64,000 nucleotides of DNA from Ypsolopha sequella. Its lineage: Eukaryota > Arthropoda > Insecta > Lepidoptera > Ypsolophidae. The notes under the pieces were generated by a model. It was not told where the DNA came from, made no database searches, and saw only the letters and a program-made list of their open reading frames with translations. Made by a program: the position numbers and the translations under genes. How positions within the stretch are numbered: the stretch's first letter is position 1; each line of letters opens with the position of its first letter. The DNA is taken from assembly GCA_934047225.1 (NCBI GenBank), contig OW203989.1:3013977-3077976 (forward strand), given 5' to 3'. This document shows, in pieces, positions 10,452 to 22,659 of the stretch.

Positions 10452-11844
10452 TAGTCACCCATTCTCACCTCCGCAGCTTTGGCTTGCTAATCGCCACTAA
10501 TAATAGCACTACAAGAAGATCCAAAATCGACTTTTTCTATTGCTGGTACAATCCGGAATAAGCCGGATTTGAAGCTCAGTTCGTCTATACTAGTTCGTCG
10601 GTGGATGCACTTGCTAACTATTGTTCGGTGATGCGTTCTAAACTTCTGAAATTGGCACTTGAGGTACTAAAATACTGCAGTTTCATATTCCAATAGTTTT
10701 GGCCTTTAACTTTCCAAGTTTGCAAACCCGTGAGATTTCAAGTTTCCTTTGTTTTAATTCCTGCAAATTCTTTAGCCAGTCGTAACGTTGTTAAATTATT
10801 TAAATTCCATTTCATTGTTTGGTTAAATAGTGGTGTCAGAGCTGTTTCCGAGTGTAGATTGTCACTGAAACAGTTAAGAGGATAGTTTTCGCAAAACCAT
10901 AATTTATTTTTCCTGGTTTGAAGAATCTAGCAATACTACATAAAAAAGAAAAATAAGCATTTCTTTCGGGAATATAATACACACTCTTATTGGAACAGAA
11001 TCGTCAAACGTCATTCCAATATTGAGAAATAAAGTGCCAAAGATGGCTCTAAAAGAAGTTTTCATGTTGAGGTATAAGTTTATTAAAGTAAAAACCCGTT
11101 CATATTATTTATGGATTAAATTCTGTATAAACTTTATTAAACTCTTAACAGGACATATATTTCATAGCACCTTTGCTTTTTTTTAAATAATAAAATTAGT
11201 GAAAAAAGTTGTCATTTTGACTTTTTTCCAGAATCCGTCCCTCTCGCACTGCGGGTCTTTCCGCATGGAGTAACAGGTTAGTATGCAAGCGGAACCTATC
11301 CTCTTAAGAGCCTGTTTACCCTTTCCTGGAGTAATCTCAGATCTCAATCTTAGGAAAGACTTTTGTACTGTTGAATACATGATAAACATAGACCAATCTT
11401 TCGAATTTACATTTAATGAACCACATTTCCAAATACTACTTTTTTACTGTATTTTTTGTGGTGATCCATCTCCCACACCTCGTTTACGGAAAACTAATCA
11501 CATTGTCAACTTTAAAGACCATCCTTACATTTCAATTCAATAAATTTGCAGAAAAAAATTGCCAGTACATCAGACATATAAATTTGTTTACACATAATAT
11601 ACCAGAATATAGTATAATTCATCACATTATTTTTTACAATGAGGCGAAAGGATTCTTTTCTCCATTGTATTAAAAAGAATCGTCATAATTATGCAGCCTT
11701 AAAGTAAGCTACAGAAATAAGGTATTTATTTTATTGTTGGCAATTACAGATGTTATTCCATCCGGGTAAATTTCGGGTCATTTAAATAAATTTAATTTAT
11801 TCGACGGGAATTTATGTTTTTCCCTATTTTACGTGGCGTATTAG
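10452..11844. other. intergenic; second copy of a short GC-rich block
   Basis: The block at about 11229-11276 (CGTCCCTCTCGCACTGCGGG) matches 7374-7420. The remaining open frames here are short, overlapping and AT-driven; none is recognisable. Confidence 0.3.
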
Positions 11845-11960
11845 GTGTAACCTGGTTTTTAGGGTTCCGTACCCACAGGTTGCCAAACGAGACCCTATTA
11901 CTAAGCCTGTCTGTCTGTATGTCTCTCTGTCTGTCCGTCTGTCACAGGGGTAGCTAGTTG
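11845..11960 (+). repeat. GGTTCCGTACC interspersed repeat fragment
   Basis: TTTTTAGGGTTCCGTACCC is followed by GACCCTATTACTAAG and a CTGTCTGTC-rich tract. The same family appears as a full-length minus-strand copy at 37165-37457 and as fragments near 48593 and 61323. The motif is very common in moth and butterfly genomes. Confidence 0.6.
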
Positions 11961-12830
11961 AAATTTTCACAGAATATGTGTCAGTGGCGAAGAGTGAATA
12001 TGTTAAAAAGGGAAGCCACATTATCATTTATCTACACTTATAATTATTTTACCCATTTCGGGTTTTTACTCGGCTAAATACCCATTTAGGGGTATATTCC
12101 CATCGTTAAACTTTCCCAGACCCATCTCTATTTCTTATTTATTGTTACCTAGTAGGCAATACCTACTCAAATACACCTTCACAATAGGGTAAAGAAAACC
12201 GCATCCAAATTCATTGAGTGGTTATCGAGTTAAAACTGTAGCTTATAGACAGACAAACAAAAATTCCAAAAATAGTATATTTGGCTTCGGTACAGTAATA
12301 ATACTAACAACCCACTTCATTTTAAATTTTAAAAAACACTGACAATTTTACTGCTTTATTATCATAATATTTACAAATAAGATTCAAGTATCAATATGTA
12401 GTAGTCGCGCTATTCGCAACATCGTCGCATCATGCTCGAGGGTCATAAGAACTCACGCAGCGTATAATTTACCCAAAGTTCGATAGCGTAATTTTGTGGA
12501 CTGCTTCTTAACAGTACATCCTCTTAATGGGGAGTGAGCCTTATTGCCATACTTCAGGCACAAAATAGATACTACCAGAAGGTCGACTCGGCGACGGAGC
12601 AACAACAGACGCACACATGCATAGACGCGTACGTATGATGATCTCGGCAGAATTTCGTATTGGCATTCAACCGACTATGTGTCTATGTGTGCGTGCGCCT
12701 GTTTTCGCTAGTTATGCGGAGTAAACATTCTGTAAGTGGTTATTTTGTGCTTCAGCCACAAATGCACGGTTTTTACGACATGCATGTTAACTTTAAAGTT
12801 ATTTCCTTCGACGGTATCAAGCGCTAAGTG
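11961..12830. other. intergenic; short shared motif near 12545
   Basis: AGTGAGCCTTATTGCCATAC followed by TTCAGGCACAAA (about 12534-12565) resembles segments near 20270-20305 and 21824-21852, both with CCGTACT and AGGCACAA. They are probably fragments of one dispersed element. No gene. Confidence 0.35.
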
Positions 12831-13077
12831 TACAAATACTCCATACATCCATCCATCAGTCCGCTGCTGGAAATAAGCATTTCCAATATTCTACCACTCT
12901 TGGGACCTCCATCATCTTCATCCAGCCGCTACCCGCGGCGTCCTTCAGGTCGTCAGTCCAGTGGATACAAGGTCGACAAATATTGCCTGCCAACTGCCAC
13001 TTCAACTTACTGATTCGGCAGGCTATGTCGGTCACTTTCGATCTCTGACGGAATTTCTCATTTCGAATTTTATCCAT
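12831..13077 (-). pseudogene. RTE-clade LINE reverse transcriptase 3' fragment
   Basis: The minus-strand frame reads MDKIRNEKFRQRSKVTDIA, RISKLKWQLAGNIC, then HWTDDLKDAAGSGWM. These are the C-terminal landmarks of RTE-type LINE polymerases in Lepidoptera (KVTDIA, LKW-WAGH, RWTDDL-KAAG). About 20-30 residues normally present between the GHI/GNIC motif and the WTDDL motif are missing, so this copy is internally deleted and inactive. The frame runs out through a CATC-rich tail near 12843-12858. Confidence 0.65.
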
Positions 13078-13513
13078 CAGAGATGAGCGACCTTAAATCA
13101 GTTATTATGAAATTGCCGTTTTCTATAGAAAATTTAAAGGAAACTCAATTTTCAGTACTAACATTTTTGCATATTTTTTAGGAGTGACAAATCGAAATTA
13201 TGTAATTTCTTATGTGTATGAATGAGACAACATTAAGCTAACAGCAACATTAACTTAAGTGTCAGCTGTAAAAAAATATTACGTAGGTACCTTATCATGG
13301 AAATGGATGGCATTTAGGACGAACTATTTATGAAGATTAAATTTTTATTATCAAACTGAAAATAAAAACAAAATTTAATACGTAGATGTAAAACCTTGAA
13401 ATCAGCTTTCAAACAAAAAACAAATTATTTTATATAGCCATCGAATTACACGAATTAACTCATGAATCTGTAAGAAAATTTCGGCAATTTCATATGTACT
13501 ACGTCAATGTCAC

Positions 13514-13668
13514 GGGCCAAACCCGATTTTAGGACAAACTAGCCTAAGCCAAAGTAGTTTTTGGTTGTCATAAACAAATAACCAGGAAGGTTATTTATGG
13601 CGGTCCCACCACTTCTAACTAGTACGGCCTAGGCCAAACTAGTTTGTCCTAAAATTGGGTATGGCCGG
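13514..13668. repeat. ~155-bp hairpin MITE
   Basis: CGGGCCAAACCCGATTTTAG and ACAAACTAG on the left are mirrored by CTAGTTTGTCCTAAAATTGG and GTATGGCCG on the right. A second internal stem is ATAAACAAATAACC/GGTTATTTAT. No coding capacity. Confidence 0.65.
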
Positions 13669-13804
13669 TAACATATTATAATATGAGGTTTAATTGTGTA
13701 CATTTTTCATTTAGTCGCCGGCGTTTGTGAAGTGTGGTGTTGTACGTAGTTCGTAGCACGTGCTCTATAACAGTTAAGTTATTTTCCAATAAAATATAAC
13801 AAAA

Positions 13805-13927
13805 ATGGCAGATGCTGCAGACGACACAAAGGAAGTTTTTTTGTCCTTTGAAAGGGGCATAACAATTACCTGCTCAAACACGGTTAAGACCTACAATTTT
13901 GTTACAATTACAGGAAGGCGCTGGTGA
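13805..13927 (+). CDS. unrecognised 40-codon frame with possible mini-intron
   Basis: ATG at 13805 (context AAAAATGGC) opens MADAADDTKEVFLSFERGIT and ends at TGA 13925-13927. It is preceded by a leader-like stretch and followed by an AATAAA near 14069, so it resembles a small transcript or a processed copy. Inside is GTTAAG...TTACAG (31 nt, about 13882-13912). Removing it would keep a frame of 59 codons to a TAA near 14018. Thirty-one nucleotides is shorter than known insect introns, so this may be coincidence. No homology recognised. Confidence 0.2.
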   Translation: MADAADDTKEVFLSFERGITITCSNTVKTYNFVTITGRRW

Positions 13928-16098
13928 CTGTAATACAGTTACAATACTAAAACAGAATATTTTACTGCCTCAACTATTAGACAATTTGAAAACTAGTATA
14001 TCACTGTTACTATAATGTTATAAGATCTTTAGTCTTAGATATTTGTAAACTTTGTCAATTGATGACCAATAAATACATTATCATTTATTTATTATTTCTT
14101 TTTTTCAAACATACTTGGCAACGGGTGCTTTTCTTTTAAAAAACGTAAACGGGAAGAGCCTTTTTGTTGCCCTAGGGAAAAATTATTTAATGTAAATAAA
14201 TTTTTAATATATGAAACTACAATTCTACCTGCTACGATAAACTTGGAAAAATCGGACAATTGCATATAAAATTGAAAAGTCTAGGGGAGAAAATGCCATA
14301 CAGCCAAGCCGACTGCTCGTTTTTCAACAGTTTTTTTCCTTTTACATTTTATTCCATTTTGGACCAAGCTAAGAGCAATAGCCCATTTAGCCAATTTTCA
14401 ACACAGTGCGTGTGTTACTTTTTTTTTAATGTTCGTTGGCTTGGGTCTATTCTCCGTATTTGTTAAGAAATATTAAAAATAATATAATGAACAAAATACA
14501 ACGTTTAGATAAAAGAAATGTATAACAATAGTTAACTATATGATTAAACGTACTTTAAATGATATTATGGTAGCTTCAAAATACTTGGATTTTTCTCAAA
14601 AGTAATTATAGAATTTTTTTATTTATTTGTAATTAAATCCCTCTTATGGAACATCCAATTATTTTGAAGCCACTATAATACTGTTTAAAATACATTTAAT
14701 TATATAGTGAACTATTTTCATATGTTGCTTTTACCTAAAAGTTGTATTTTGGCCGTTATAATTATTCCTTAATATTTTGTAACAAATACAATTGTAACAA
14801 TTTGTAACAAATCAATAAAGACAGCAAAGTGAGTTTATTAATTTTTGTGCGTGTGTAGGATTTGGTGTTTCGGTGTACATCCACGAAAACAGCCAGTAAT
14901 TAATAATTGATTTTAATGAGCACCATGAACACGATAGGTTATTTTACATACACGTTGCAAGAAGGGTGGAAGATCAAGAAGAAGTGACAGATAATGAGTT
15001 GCCATATTAATATTAAAAATATACTTAAAACTAAATGTGGCAGTGTTGCCAACAGCGTAAAACAATCTTATTGTTTTGTAATAACTTCAAAATTAAGTTT
15101 GAGTGAAGTAAATAGTGTACGTGGTAGCGTGGAGATAAATAATTTGCAAAATGAAGCCCAATAGTCACAGAAAACTTGCTTCCTACGAATTCGAACGAAA
15201 AGTATCACCGAGTTTATGTGTTCTTTCTATTGAATTACTTGCTCTTTTGCAAACGAATTTTTATTGCCTTACATTGTTTGAAAAAAACACGGCGGGAACG
15301 GGTAATGGGTTCTCTTAACTCTTATTATAACAGGCCTCAGCAAATAATACTTTCCATTCCTCGGAAATAATTTATTAAAAGGTTTCCAACCATTGATTGC
15401 AATCTTGCAAAAGTATATCAGATTGTTCAAATATTGACTTATCCAACAAAACAGCACAAAAGCGAAAAAAAAAAAACGCAATAAACAACTCAATCTGAAA
15501 CAAAAATATTCGACCGCAAAGTTTGTTTGGTCGCAAGCGCCGTAACTTGCCCATTTCCCTTCACTCCTTGGAGGCGTTTTCGTTATAAAAACATTACAGT
15601 TTTGCCCTATTTACGCTAAAAGCTTTATGCCATATAACAGAGGAAGCCTTGAAAATAAAAGGGAGTCCAGTGCCACGGGCTCAGGGCCCCGCGACCCAAG
15701 GGGCCCCCTGTTTAGAGCAACTTATGGCAAAGTTTCCAACTAATACGATTTTTAAAAATTTGATAGTAAATATTTTTACTTTAAAAGCTTTTTTTAACCG
15801 TTTTATTATATATATTATATTTAGTGGGCACTACGGAGCCGGACTAAACAGACAACACTGACCGACAGACAGACCCTTTTCTACCTTCACCAGATGAGAG
15901 CAAAAGGTAGGTAAATTAAATAGGTTAAGAAAATAGGTTAAGTTTGTCAATTTATTGTTAACTCTATTTTATTTATGATATTATTCCATATTCGACTGTA
16001 GACGATCCCAAGTGGGTCGAAATATATATCGAAAATTTTCTTTTTTATTCAATTTCTACTTTAATATTCGTAAGAATCTATATATATATATAATAAAA
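13928..16098. other. intergenic, no gene recognised
   Basis: Short open frames (for example 14260-14466 and 15269-15493 minus) lack any recognisable motif. Around 15670-15715 there is an isolated GC-rich patch (GGGCTCAGGGCCCCGCGACC). No repeat partner found. Confidence 0.3.
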
Positions 16099-16266
16099 CT
16101 GTTTCAAGAACTGTCGTTGCGTCTGGTCGACGCCTCTGGTGATCCAAGAGCTGGAGCTTACCTCGGCCAGAGGATTAGTCTATCGATTCAACGAGGTAAC
16201 GCTGCCAGTCTCTTGGGTACTCTCCCCAGCGGCAACGATCTAAATCAAATTTTTCATTTAATTTAA
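16099..16266 (+). pseudogene. LINE reverse transcriptase C-terminal fragment, copy B
   Basis: The frame [52 protein letters not shown] matches copy A at 4148-4372. The sequence upstream (16012-16098) is AT-rich with TA repeats and does not continue the protein. This is therefore a 5'-truncated copy that keeps the native C-terminus and stop. Confidence 0.6.
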
Positions 16267-17503
16267 GATATTTTTAATTAGTATATAATTAGCTTTTAAT
16301 ACTAAATACATTGTTTACTACTTGTTTGGGGTGTACTGTGTGTTATATATGTTAATTGTTTTGGTGAATAAAAGTTTTTACTCTAAAACGATTTTTAAAA
16401 ATTGTTTGTTGTAAAATCTTTACTAAAAATTTTATAGGATTTTTATTTGAATTAAATATGGCATTAAAATATACAAATAACACCTTGGAAATTTCAAGAT
16501 TATTCACATCCCATTGAAATTTCCACAAGAGAAATGATATTTTAATCTGTTTGCAATCTAGTAATTAATGATTAGAATACTGTACAACATAATAATGATA
16601 GGACAGATAATACAATAAGTAAACAAATTTCTATAAGAGCCCTTCATAAAGTAGCATGGCTAAATACGGCCCTGAGCGAAGCTCCATCTCAGGTACTTAC
16701 GCCCTCTTTTTTGGGTTCGGTTTGAACAAAAACCTTGAAGACATTGACTTTTTGCGCGGTTGCCAAGCTCATTTTACTTAGTAAGACTTCTCATGTTCCT
16801 TTGACATTTTTTGTTGCTTCATTTGAGGATTTTAAAACGTCTCGCTTGCCCTCTTACCTAATTGAAATGTGGGTCACATTTCAGGAGAATGATAAAATGT
16901 GATGTTTTTAAACTCAAGAGTTAACGCAAACGTTCAACTTTACACAAGTTTTGCAAGATTTTAATGAATATCTAATTTATTTTACTGGATCATGTCCCTT
17001 GGTTTGGTTATTATAATATTGTTTCAAAAAGATAGATATGCATTAAAAGAAATATACAAGGTGAAATTTATTTATACTGCCAAATTCATACTAGAGGGTT
17101 TGTAAGTGATCAGTATCACGGATTAATACCATTTTTCGCGAAATTTGATAAACCAAATTTTTAATTTCCGTAATAATGGACTTGCATTTGTAGAGAAAGC
17201 GAAAAATAATTTTCGAATTTTCTAAAAACGGTCATCGAACCTTGATACCGACTACTTACCGATGAATTTGGCTGGATAAATAAATAAATGCATAAATGAA
17301 TTTGAGTTCACACAAGCGTATTTGAATTATTTTCAAGCAAAATGTTTTCATTTAATTCTAAATAAATTTATGTTACCTTTATCGGCTTATTTCTTTTATT
17401 TATTTGATATATATCTTGGATTTTATCGTGATGTTTTGTGCCTGATGTGTATATATTTTCCTTTATAAATTAAAATATTTATAGTCAGCCAGTCACGGAA
17501 CTA
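16267..17503. other. intergenic, no gene seen
   Basis: AT-rich. No recognisable open frame or repeat partner. Confidence 0.3.
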
Positions 17504-18287
17504 GTTTATATACATATCTACTTGTAAATATTTAAGCTATGTGAAGCAGCTACAAACTGTTTTATATACATATCTACTTGTAAATATTCAAGGTGTGTGA
17601 AGCAGCTACAAACTGTTTTATATACATATCTAATTGTAAATATCCAAGCTGTGTGAAGCAGCTACAAACTGTTTTATATACATATCTAATTGTAAATATC
17701 CAAGCTGTGTGAAGCAGCTACAAACTGTTTTATATACATATCTTATTGTAAATATCCAAGCTGTGTGAAGCAGCTACAAACTGTTTTATATACATATCTA
17801 ATTGTAAATATCCAAGCTGTGTGAAGCAGCTACAAACTGTTTTATATACATATCTAATTGTAAACATCCAAGCTGTGTGAAGCAGCTACAAACTGTTTTA
17901 TATACATATCTAATTGTAAATATCCAAGCTATGTGAAGCAGCTACAAACTGTTTTATATACATATCTAATTGTAAATATCCAAGCTGTGTGAAGCAGCTA
18001 CAAACTGTTTTATATACATATCTAATTGTAAATATCCAAGCTGTGTGAAGCAGCTACAAACTGTTTTATATACATATCTAATTGTAAACATCCAAGCTGT
18101 GTGAAGCAGCTACAAACTGTTTTATATACATATCTAATTGTAAATATCCAAGCTATGTGAAGCAGCTACAAACTGTTTTATATACATATCTAATTGTAAA
18201 TATCCAAGCTGTGTGAAGCAGCTACAAACTGTTTTATATACATATCTAATTGTAAATATCCAAGCTGTGTGAAGCAGCTACAAATTC
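17504..18287 (+). repeat. 56-bp minisatellite, 14 copies
   Basis: The unit contains TTATATACATATCTAATTG, TAAATATCCAAGC and TGTGTGAAGCAGCTACAAAC. The GTGAAGC landmark falls at 17541, 17597, 17653 and so on to 18269, always 56 bp apart, giving 14 units with no length change. Copies 1 and 2 are the most diverged. Copies 7-10 and 11-14 share the same order of variants (AAACATCC; then GCTATGTG; then two standard units). The sequence is non-coding. Confidence 0.95.
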
Positions 18288-18540
18288 AACAGCAAAGGAC
18301 CACCACTTCCTGTTAATGATTTAACTTCATTAAAATATAATGAACGTTTACAAGGCATCGATCCCGGAAATGAGGAACCCGTAACGTAATGTTGTTAGGG
18401 TTCAACAAACTGGATCCCTTTGTGAGTTTTGTGACTTATTTTTATGTATTTAACGTCGTCGTATGTTTCTCTCTGAAGGTAATCTTGCAAATGGATGACG
18501 TATAACATTTTATTTACATGTAATTGGTGTTAATATACCA

Positions 18541-18575
18541 CGGTAGCTCAGGGGTAGAACGCTGGCCTCTTAATG
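18541..18575 (+). repeat. tRNA 5'-half-like segment (SINE head or tRNA pseudogene)
   Basis: ACGGTAGCTCAGGGGTAGAA followed by CGCTGGCCTCTTAA resembles a tRNA D-arm with A box and an anticodon arm. The T-arm and acceptor 3' strand are missing, and the sequence passes into GAAATGAAA repeats. It cannot be a functional tRNA gene. Confidence 0.4.
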
Positions 18576-21487
18576 AAATGAAAAGAAATGAAATGTATTG
18601 AAATGAAATACATTTATTTATGTAATGTAGGTATTCATCAGATACATTAATTACATGTGGGTTTTAAATGTAATAAATAACTTGATAATCTATAGGTATC
18701 TAAAAGTTTTATCTAATAAAAAATAATATTATAAATATATAAATCACAAAAAAATTATAGAGGTTAGGTTTTCTTAAATATAATAAAATAAGATATTTCA
18801 CTTGAATGAAATAAAAAATATAATACACTAAAAAAAATATAGGATAAAATAATGTTATAAATATAGGTAAATATAATGCAATACAAATAATAAATATATG
18901 CCTAACTAAAAAGAAGGGCAAGAAACTTAGCAAGATCATGTTTTTTGAAGCGGATGCTTCTTTGTTCGCGCCTCGTATGGGGCCCAATTCAGAAATTTTA
19001 CGTCACTTCCGTGATTGACTTCAGGAAATAATTCCGCAGATTAACATATTTTCGTATTAAGTACTCGACAATAAAAGTGCTGTGACAGGGAAGTTTATCA
19101 TATGAAAAGAATTTGACTCAAATTACATTGACTTGATATGCGGATTATGGAAGGATAATTTGATTTCTTATTATTTATTACTTTGTGTTTTAATCGTTTA
19201 TCATTTGTTATTAGTTATCATTCATGGTAAATTAATATTTATTTCATCAAATTAGTAAAAAAAAAATGAAAAGACCCCGAAGCTTCCCGGCCTGATAATA
19301 ACACCAAATTTGGTATGAGGCTGTACATAGCTGCACAAAAAAATTTTTTTTTTGCTTTTTTTTTTTATTTAGTGTTCTCTAAGCTGTAATTGAAAATTAA
19401 CAGTTAGGCTCCCTAGACCAACAACTAATCAGTACATTCTAAGGTACCCTCATACTAAATTTGTTGCAATTATCTGCCCAGTTACTTTAAGAGGATGGCA
19501 TACCCTAGCATTTTTTTTTATTACCCGTCCAGAACAATAAGTTTCATAAAGGCGATTATATGTTGGCTCTTTGGCCTCTTTTTCTTAGACGCGTAATACT
19601 AGTGATCACGCAGTGAAACAACAAATTGGTGTGCTTTTAGCTAATAATGAAATATTCCGTAGGGAAAAAAATATTGGCTTTGGGTAACATCTCTTCATAT
19701 TTCTATTGCCTACTTTATAAAAAAAAACAAGTTGATCTCTTTACCACGTTCAAACCAAAAAAAGAATGTGAAAAACATTTTCTTTTTGAGAAAAGTATAA
19801 ATCTAAATACATTGTTTATAGGTGGAATCCCTAGATAAAGATCGATAAATCAAATATATTTTCTTCAATATGAGGAGAGATCAATTTTTTTCCAATGAGC
19901 CCTTGAAAACCTGGTGTTGTTGTGTTCTAGCGTCAGGTGTCCCGTTAAAATACAGCTCTAAGCCACTTGACTAAATATGTATAAACATCGAATGCAAAAA
20001 GACTCTTCATAAAACCACATACTTTACTAATTAAACTAAACAACTTCCTGAAGAAATATTGCAAAATGAAAAAAAAAATAGAATGGGCTTGCCCGTACAA
20101 CATTTTGTTTTCATTTACGAGGATATGTTTTTGGGAAATTCGTTTAATATTTTAAGTACAGTATGTGGATTTCATTAAAGATCGCGGTCTGTTTACACCC
20201 GGTGTATTGTGAAACAAGTGTGAGGTAAATATTTATCAAGTTGCTTCTAAATTAATTATTTCGTTTCAGAGTGGTGCTGTCTATTGCCGTACTCCAGGCA
20301 CAAATATTCGTAGCATAGCTTTCAGAGCGAAAAAAAAAGGTCTTTTTCACGACTCAGCGTGGACTGACCAATTGCAAATTTCATTTATTTATTTTTGATA
20401 ACTAAAAAAGAAATACATATTTTACAATAATAAGGTGTATAATACTCGATAATGAAATGATTAATCCCATTCAGAATTATGTCTACTGCCATCTTCTTCA
20501 ACTTTATAATTGTACTTGACACTGTCTATTGAGCCGTCGTACATACTTACTTGAAAATAATTTTGTCGAACTTCTGAAATATTCGAAATTGAACTTGAAA
20601 GCTGTTTTAAATTATTTTGAAACAGCTATCAAGTTCAACGATATTGCAGTGAATGAAGGAATGAATAAGTTTATTGAATATTCGGTTAAATTAAAATAAT
20701 ATAACCAAATTAAAATAATGTTTTGATATAGTTCTTACTTAGATTTACTGTACATTACATACCTAAACATAATTAATGTCGAACAACGATGTTAATTAAC
20801 GTATATATAGTTGTTAATTCTTTAAGGACCTCCTTGTCTGTATTAAATTTAAAATAAGTTTAAGTAAAATGTATTAGTGACTGTCTGTGTCCTAAATAAA
20901 TCTAAATAAAAAAAAAACTAAAGGGGGAATCACATTTCAATGGAAAAAAGAAGCTGGTACATTGTAATTTATCGAAGTAGAAATTTTAATAACATATAAA
21001 CGCTTGCCACCTAGAGAAGTAGATATAAACTACAGATCCCCATTTATGTAGCTAAGTTGCGCGCTCTGCACAAGTGATTGATCAGTTATATCTTGCTCGA
21101 TGAATTTAAAAAGTAATACTTTGTTACCTTTCATATGGGAAATAAATCTCTGAAGCATTTCTTTATTGTAAACTGGAATAAAAACGGGAAAAGGTACAGA
21201 TTTTATAAGGTAGAAATAATACTCGTACCGCAGTAACCCCAAACACATGTTGGCATGTTGGTTTGGTATAAGTATTACAAATATCATAAAATAGGTAGTT
21301 TTTACTGTTAAGATTGTGTTTTATTGTGTAAAATTATTAATTAATATTATTTTGTACAAGGGATATTAATTTGAAATGATTATATGCTACTGTATCGTCT
21401 TAGATTTAAATTTGTAATAAATGTAATAAATTAATAAATCTGCTACGGTCTTGACAAAACCTTGTTTTCTTACTTGAAATTTATTAA
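18576..21487. other. intergenic, repeat-rich, no gene recognised
   Basis: The 18709-18987 minus frame is only a by-product of AT-rich sequence. Around 20889-20912 lies the cctaaataaatctaaataaa tail also seen near 123. Around 20270-20305 lies the CCGTACTCCAGGCACAA motif shared with 12545 and 21836. Confidence 0.3.
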
Positions 21488-21642
21488 TTTAATAATTATA
21501 AGCACAACAAAAATAACAACTTAAAGTATTTTTGAGATATATTTCGGCCCACTTTGGGGCCGGCATCAGTCAAAGTGGGCCTCAATATATCTCGAAAATA
21601 CTTAAAATTGTTATTTTTGTTGTGTTTATAATTATTTAATTA
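21488..21642. repeat. ~155-bp hairpin MITE
   Basis: AATTATAAGCACAACAAAAA and TAACAACTTAAAGTATTTTT on the left are mirrored by AAAATACTTAAAATTGTTAT and TTTTGTTGTGTTTATAATT on the right. The loop includes TTTCGGCCCACTTTGGGGCC and GGCATCAGTCAAAGTGGGCC, itself partly palindromic. A related loop motif (TATTTCGGGCCCGGCATCAG) lies in the element at 40409-40727. Confidence 0.7.
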
Positions 21643-21861
21643 AATGAAAAGCTTACTTTAGCCAAATATAAATATTTATGTCAAATTTATTAATTGAGTC
21701 ACAAGCTCTTTTTCCGCGTGTTTTTAACCCAGTTTGTCTTCAAGTTAGTGGTAAATGATGGGGTTCCTTGATCATGTAGTTCCGAATGTGGACTGTCATT
21801 ATATTTCCAACGTGTTAGGGAGTGAACTTTATCGCCGTACTTTAGGCACAAGCTTTTAGAG

Positions 21862-22249
21862 CATTTTTGAACAACGCCCGGCCCGGGGGCCGGATGCGGC
21901 CCGCCCTGGCTTTTGAACCGGCCCGCGGAACAATTTTAAAACTGCACGCCAAAACTCGTAATATTTTAGTACACACTAAAAGAGAGCTGAGAGAGAGCAT
22001 AATAAAGCAGCAAAAATTGTAATTTCATCATAAATTATCTTATATTCTTTTTTTGCACACTTCTTACATATGAGATTACGGTGTATGCAATCAATAAATA
22101 ACTAACATGTCCACATTTTTATCGCATTAACTTGACAAATCTATAAAATAAATCGTTTTTTTTTTCACGACTACCTATTATCTAAGGCCCGCGATTTTGT
22201 TAACATCCTAAAGTTTGGCCCGCAACTTTCAAAAGGTTGCTCATACCTG
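21862..22249. mobile_element. 388-bp hAT-type MITE with 8-bp target duplication
   Basis: TTTTAGAG is present at 21854-21861 and again at 22250-22257. The ends are CATTTTTGAACAACGCCCGG on the left and the inverse of CAGGTATGAGCAACCTTTTG on the right, imperfect inverted repeats starting CA. Both subterminal regions are rich in GGCCCG/CGGGCC, as in many non-autonomous hAT elements. There is no transposase inside. It interrupts an older repeat that continues into the GC-rich block at 22287. Confidence 0.75.
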
Positions 22250-22286
22250 TTTTAGAGCATGCAGGTTTACCCTTACCCTTCGGCCA

Positions 22287-22545
22287 TAGCTTCAGGCTTC
22301 GAGAGGCGCGCCAAACGGTTCTTTTTGCGACAACAATTGTTCTCTTTTTTGAGAGAACAAACGTATGAAGTTGTATAGAACCAGCCATGGGTCGCCGCCC
22401 GCGCGTCTTGTCCGGCTTCGAGTGACTTGCGCTCTTTCGACGGCAGTTTGCGGGGAGGCGAGCGATTGAAACAGTGATCGAGCGCACAGGACGAACCTAG
22501 TGTCAAGCCCTTCGAGCGAGCGAACGCGCTATACATGAAGGCGCT
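22287..22545. repeat. GC-rich dispersed repeat, copy 2
   Basis: Direct-orientation match to 7979-8265, with the same order of blocks (AGCTTCAGGCTTCGAGAGGC to GATCGAGCGCACAGGACGAA to GAGCGAACGCGCTATACAT). GC-rich sequence continues to about 22650 (AAGCGCAGCAAGAAGCGCCG) without a match in copy 1. Minus-strand frames here (22200-22668) have no recognisable domain. Confidence 0.65.
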
Positions 22546-22659
22546 GACGGGTGTCGTGGCAGGGCAAAGCCCGTCACAAAAACTGCCTGGAAGCGCAGCA
22601 AGAAGCGCCGCCAGAAGCCTGAAGCTGTGGCCCTGGAGTTGTAGTGTCCTTGACCGTTC

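Noticed and set aside
13882..13912. Annotating the 31-nt GT...AG segment as a confirmed intron
   Set aside because: Too short for known insect introns; kept only as a finding to test.
17504..18287. CRISPR-like array
   Set aside because: Units are contiguous 56-bp tandem repeats without unique spacers, in eukaryotic DNA.
18541..18575. Functional tRNA gene
   Set aside because: Only the 5' half is present; no T-arm or acceptor closure.
18709..18987. 92-codon minus frame resembling a membrane protein (F/I/L/Y-rich)
   Set aside because: The hydrophobic composition is what AT-rich DNA yields in this frame; no start context, homology or splice evidence.
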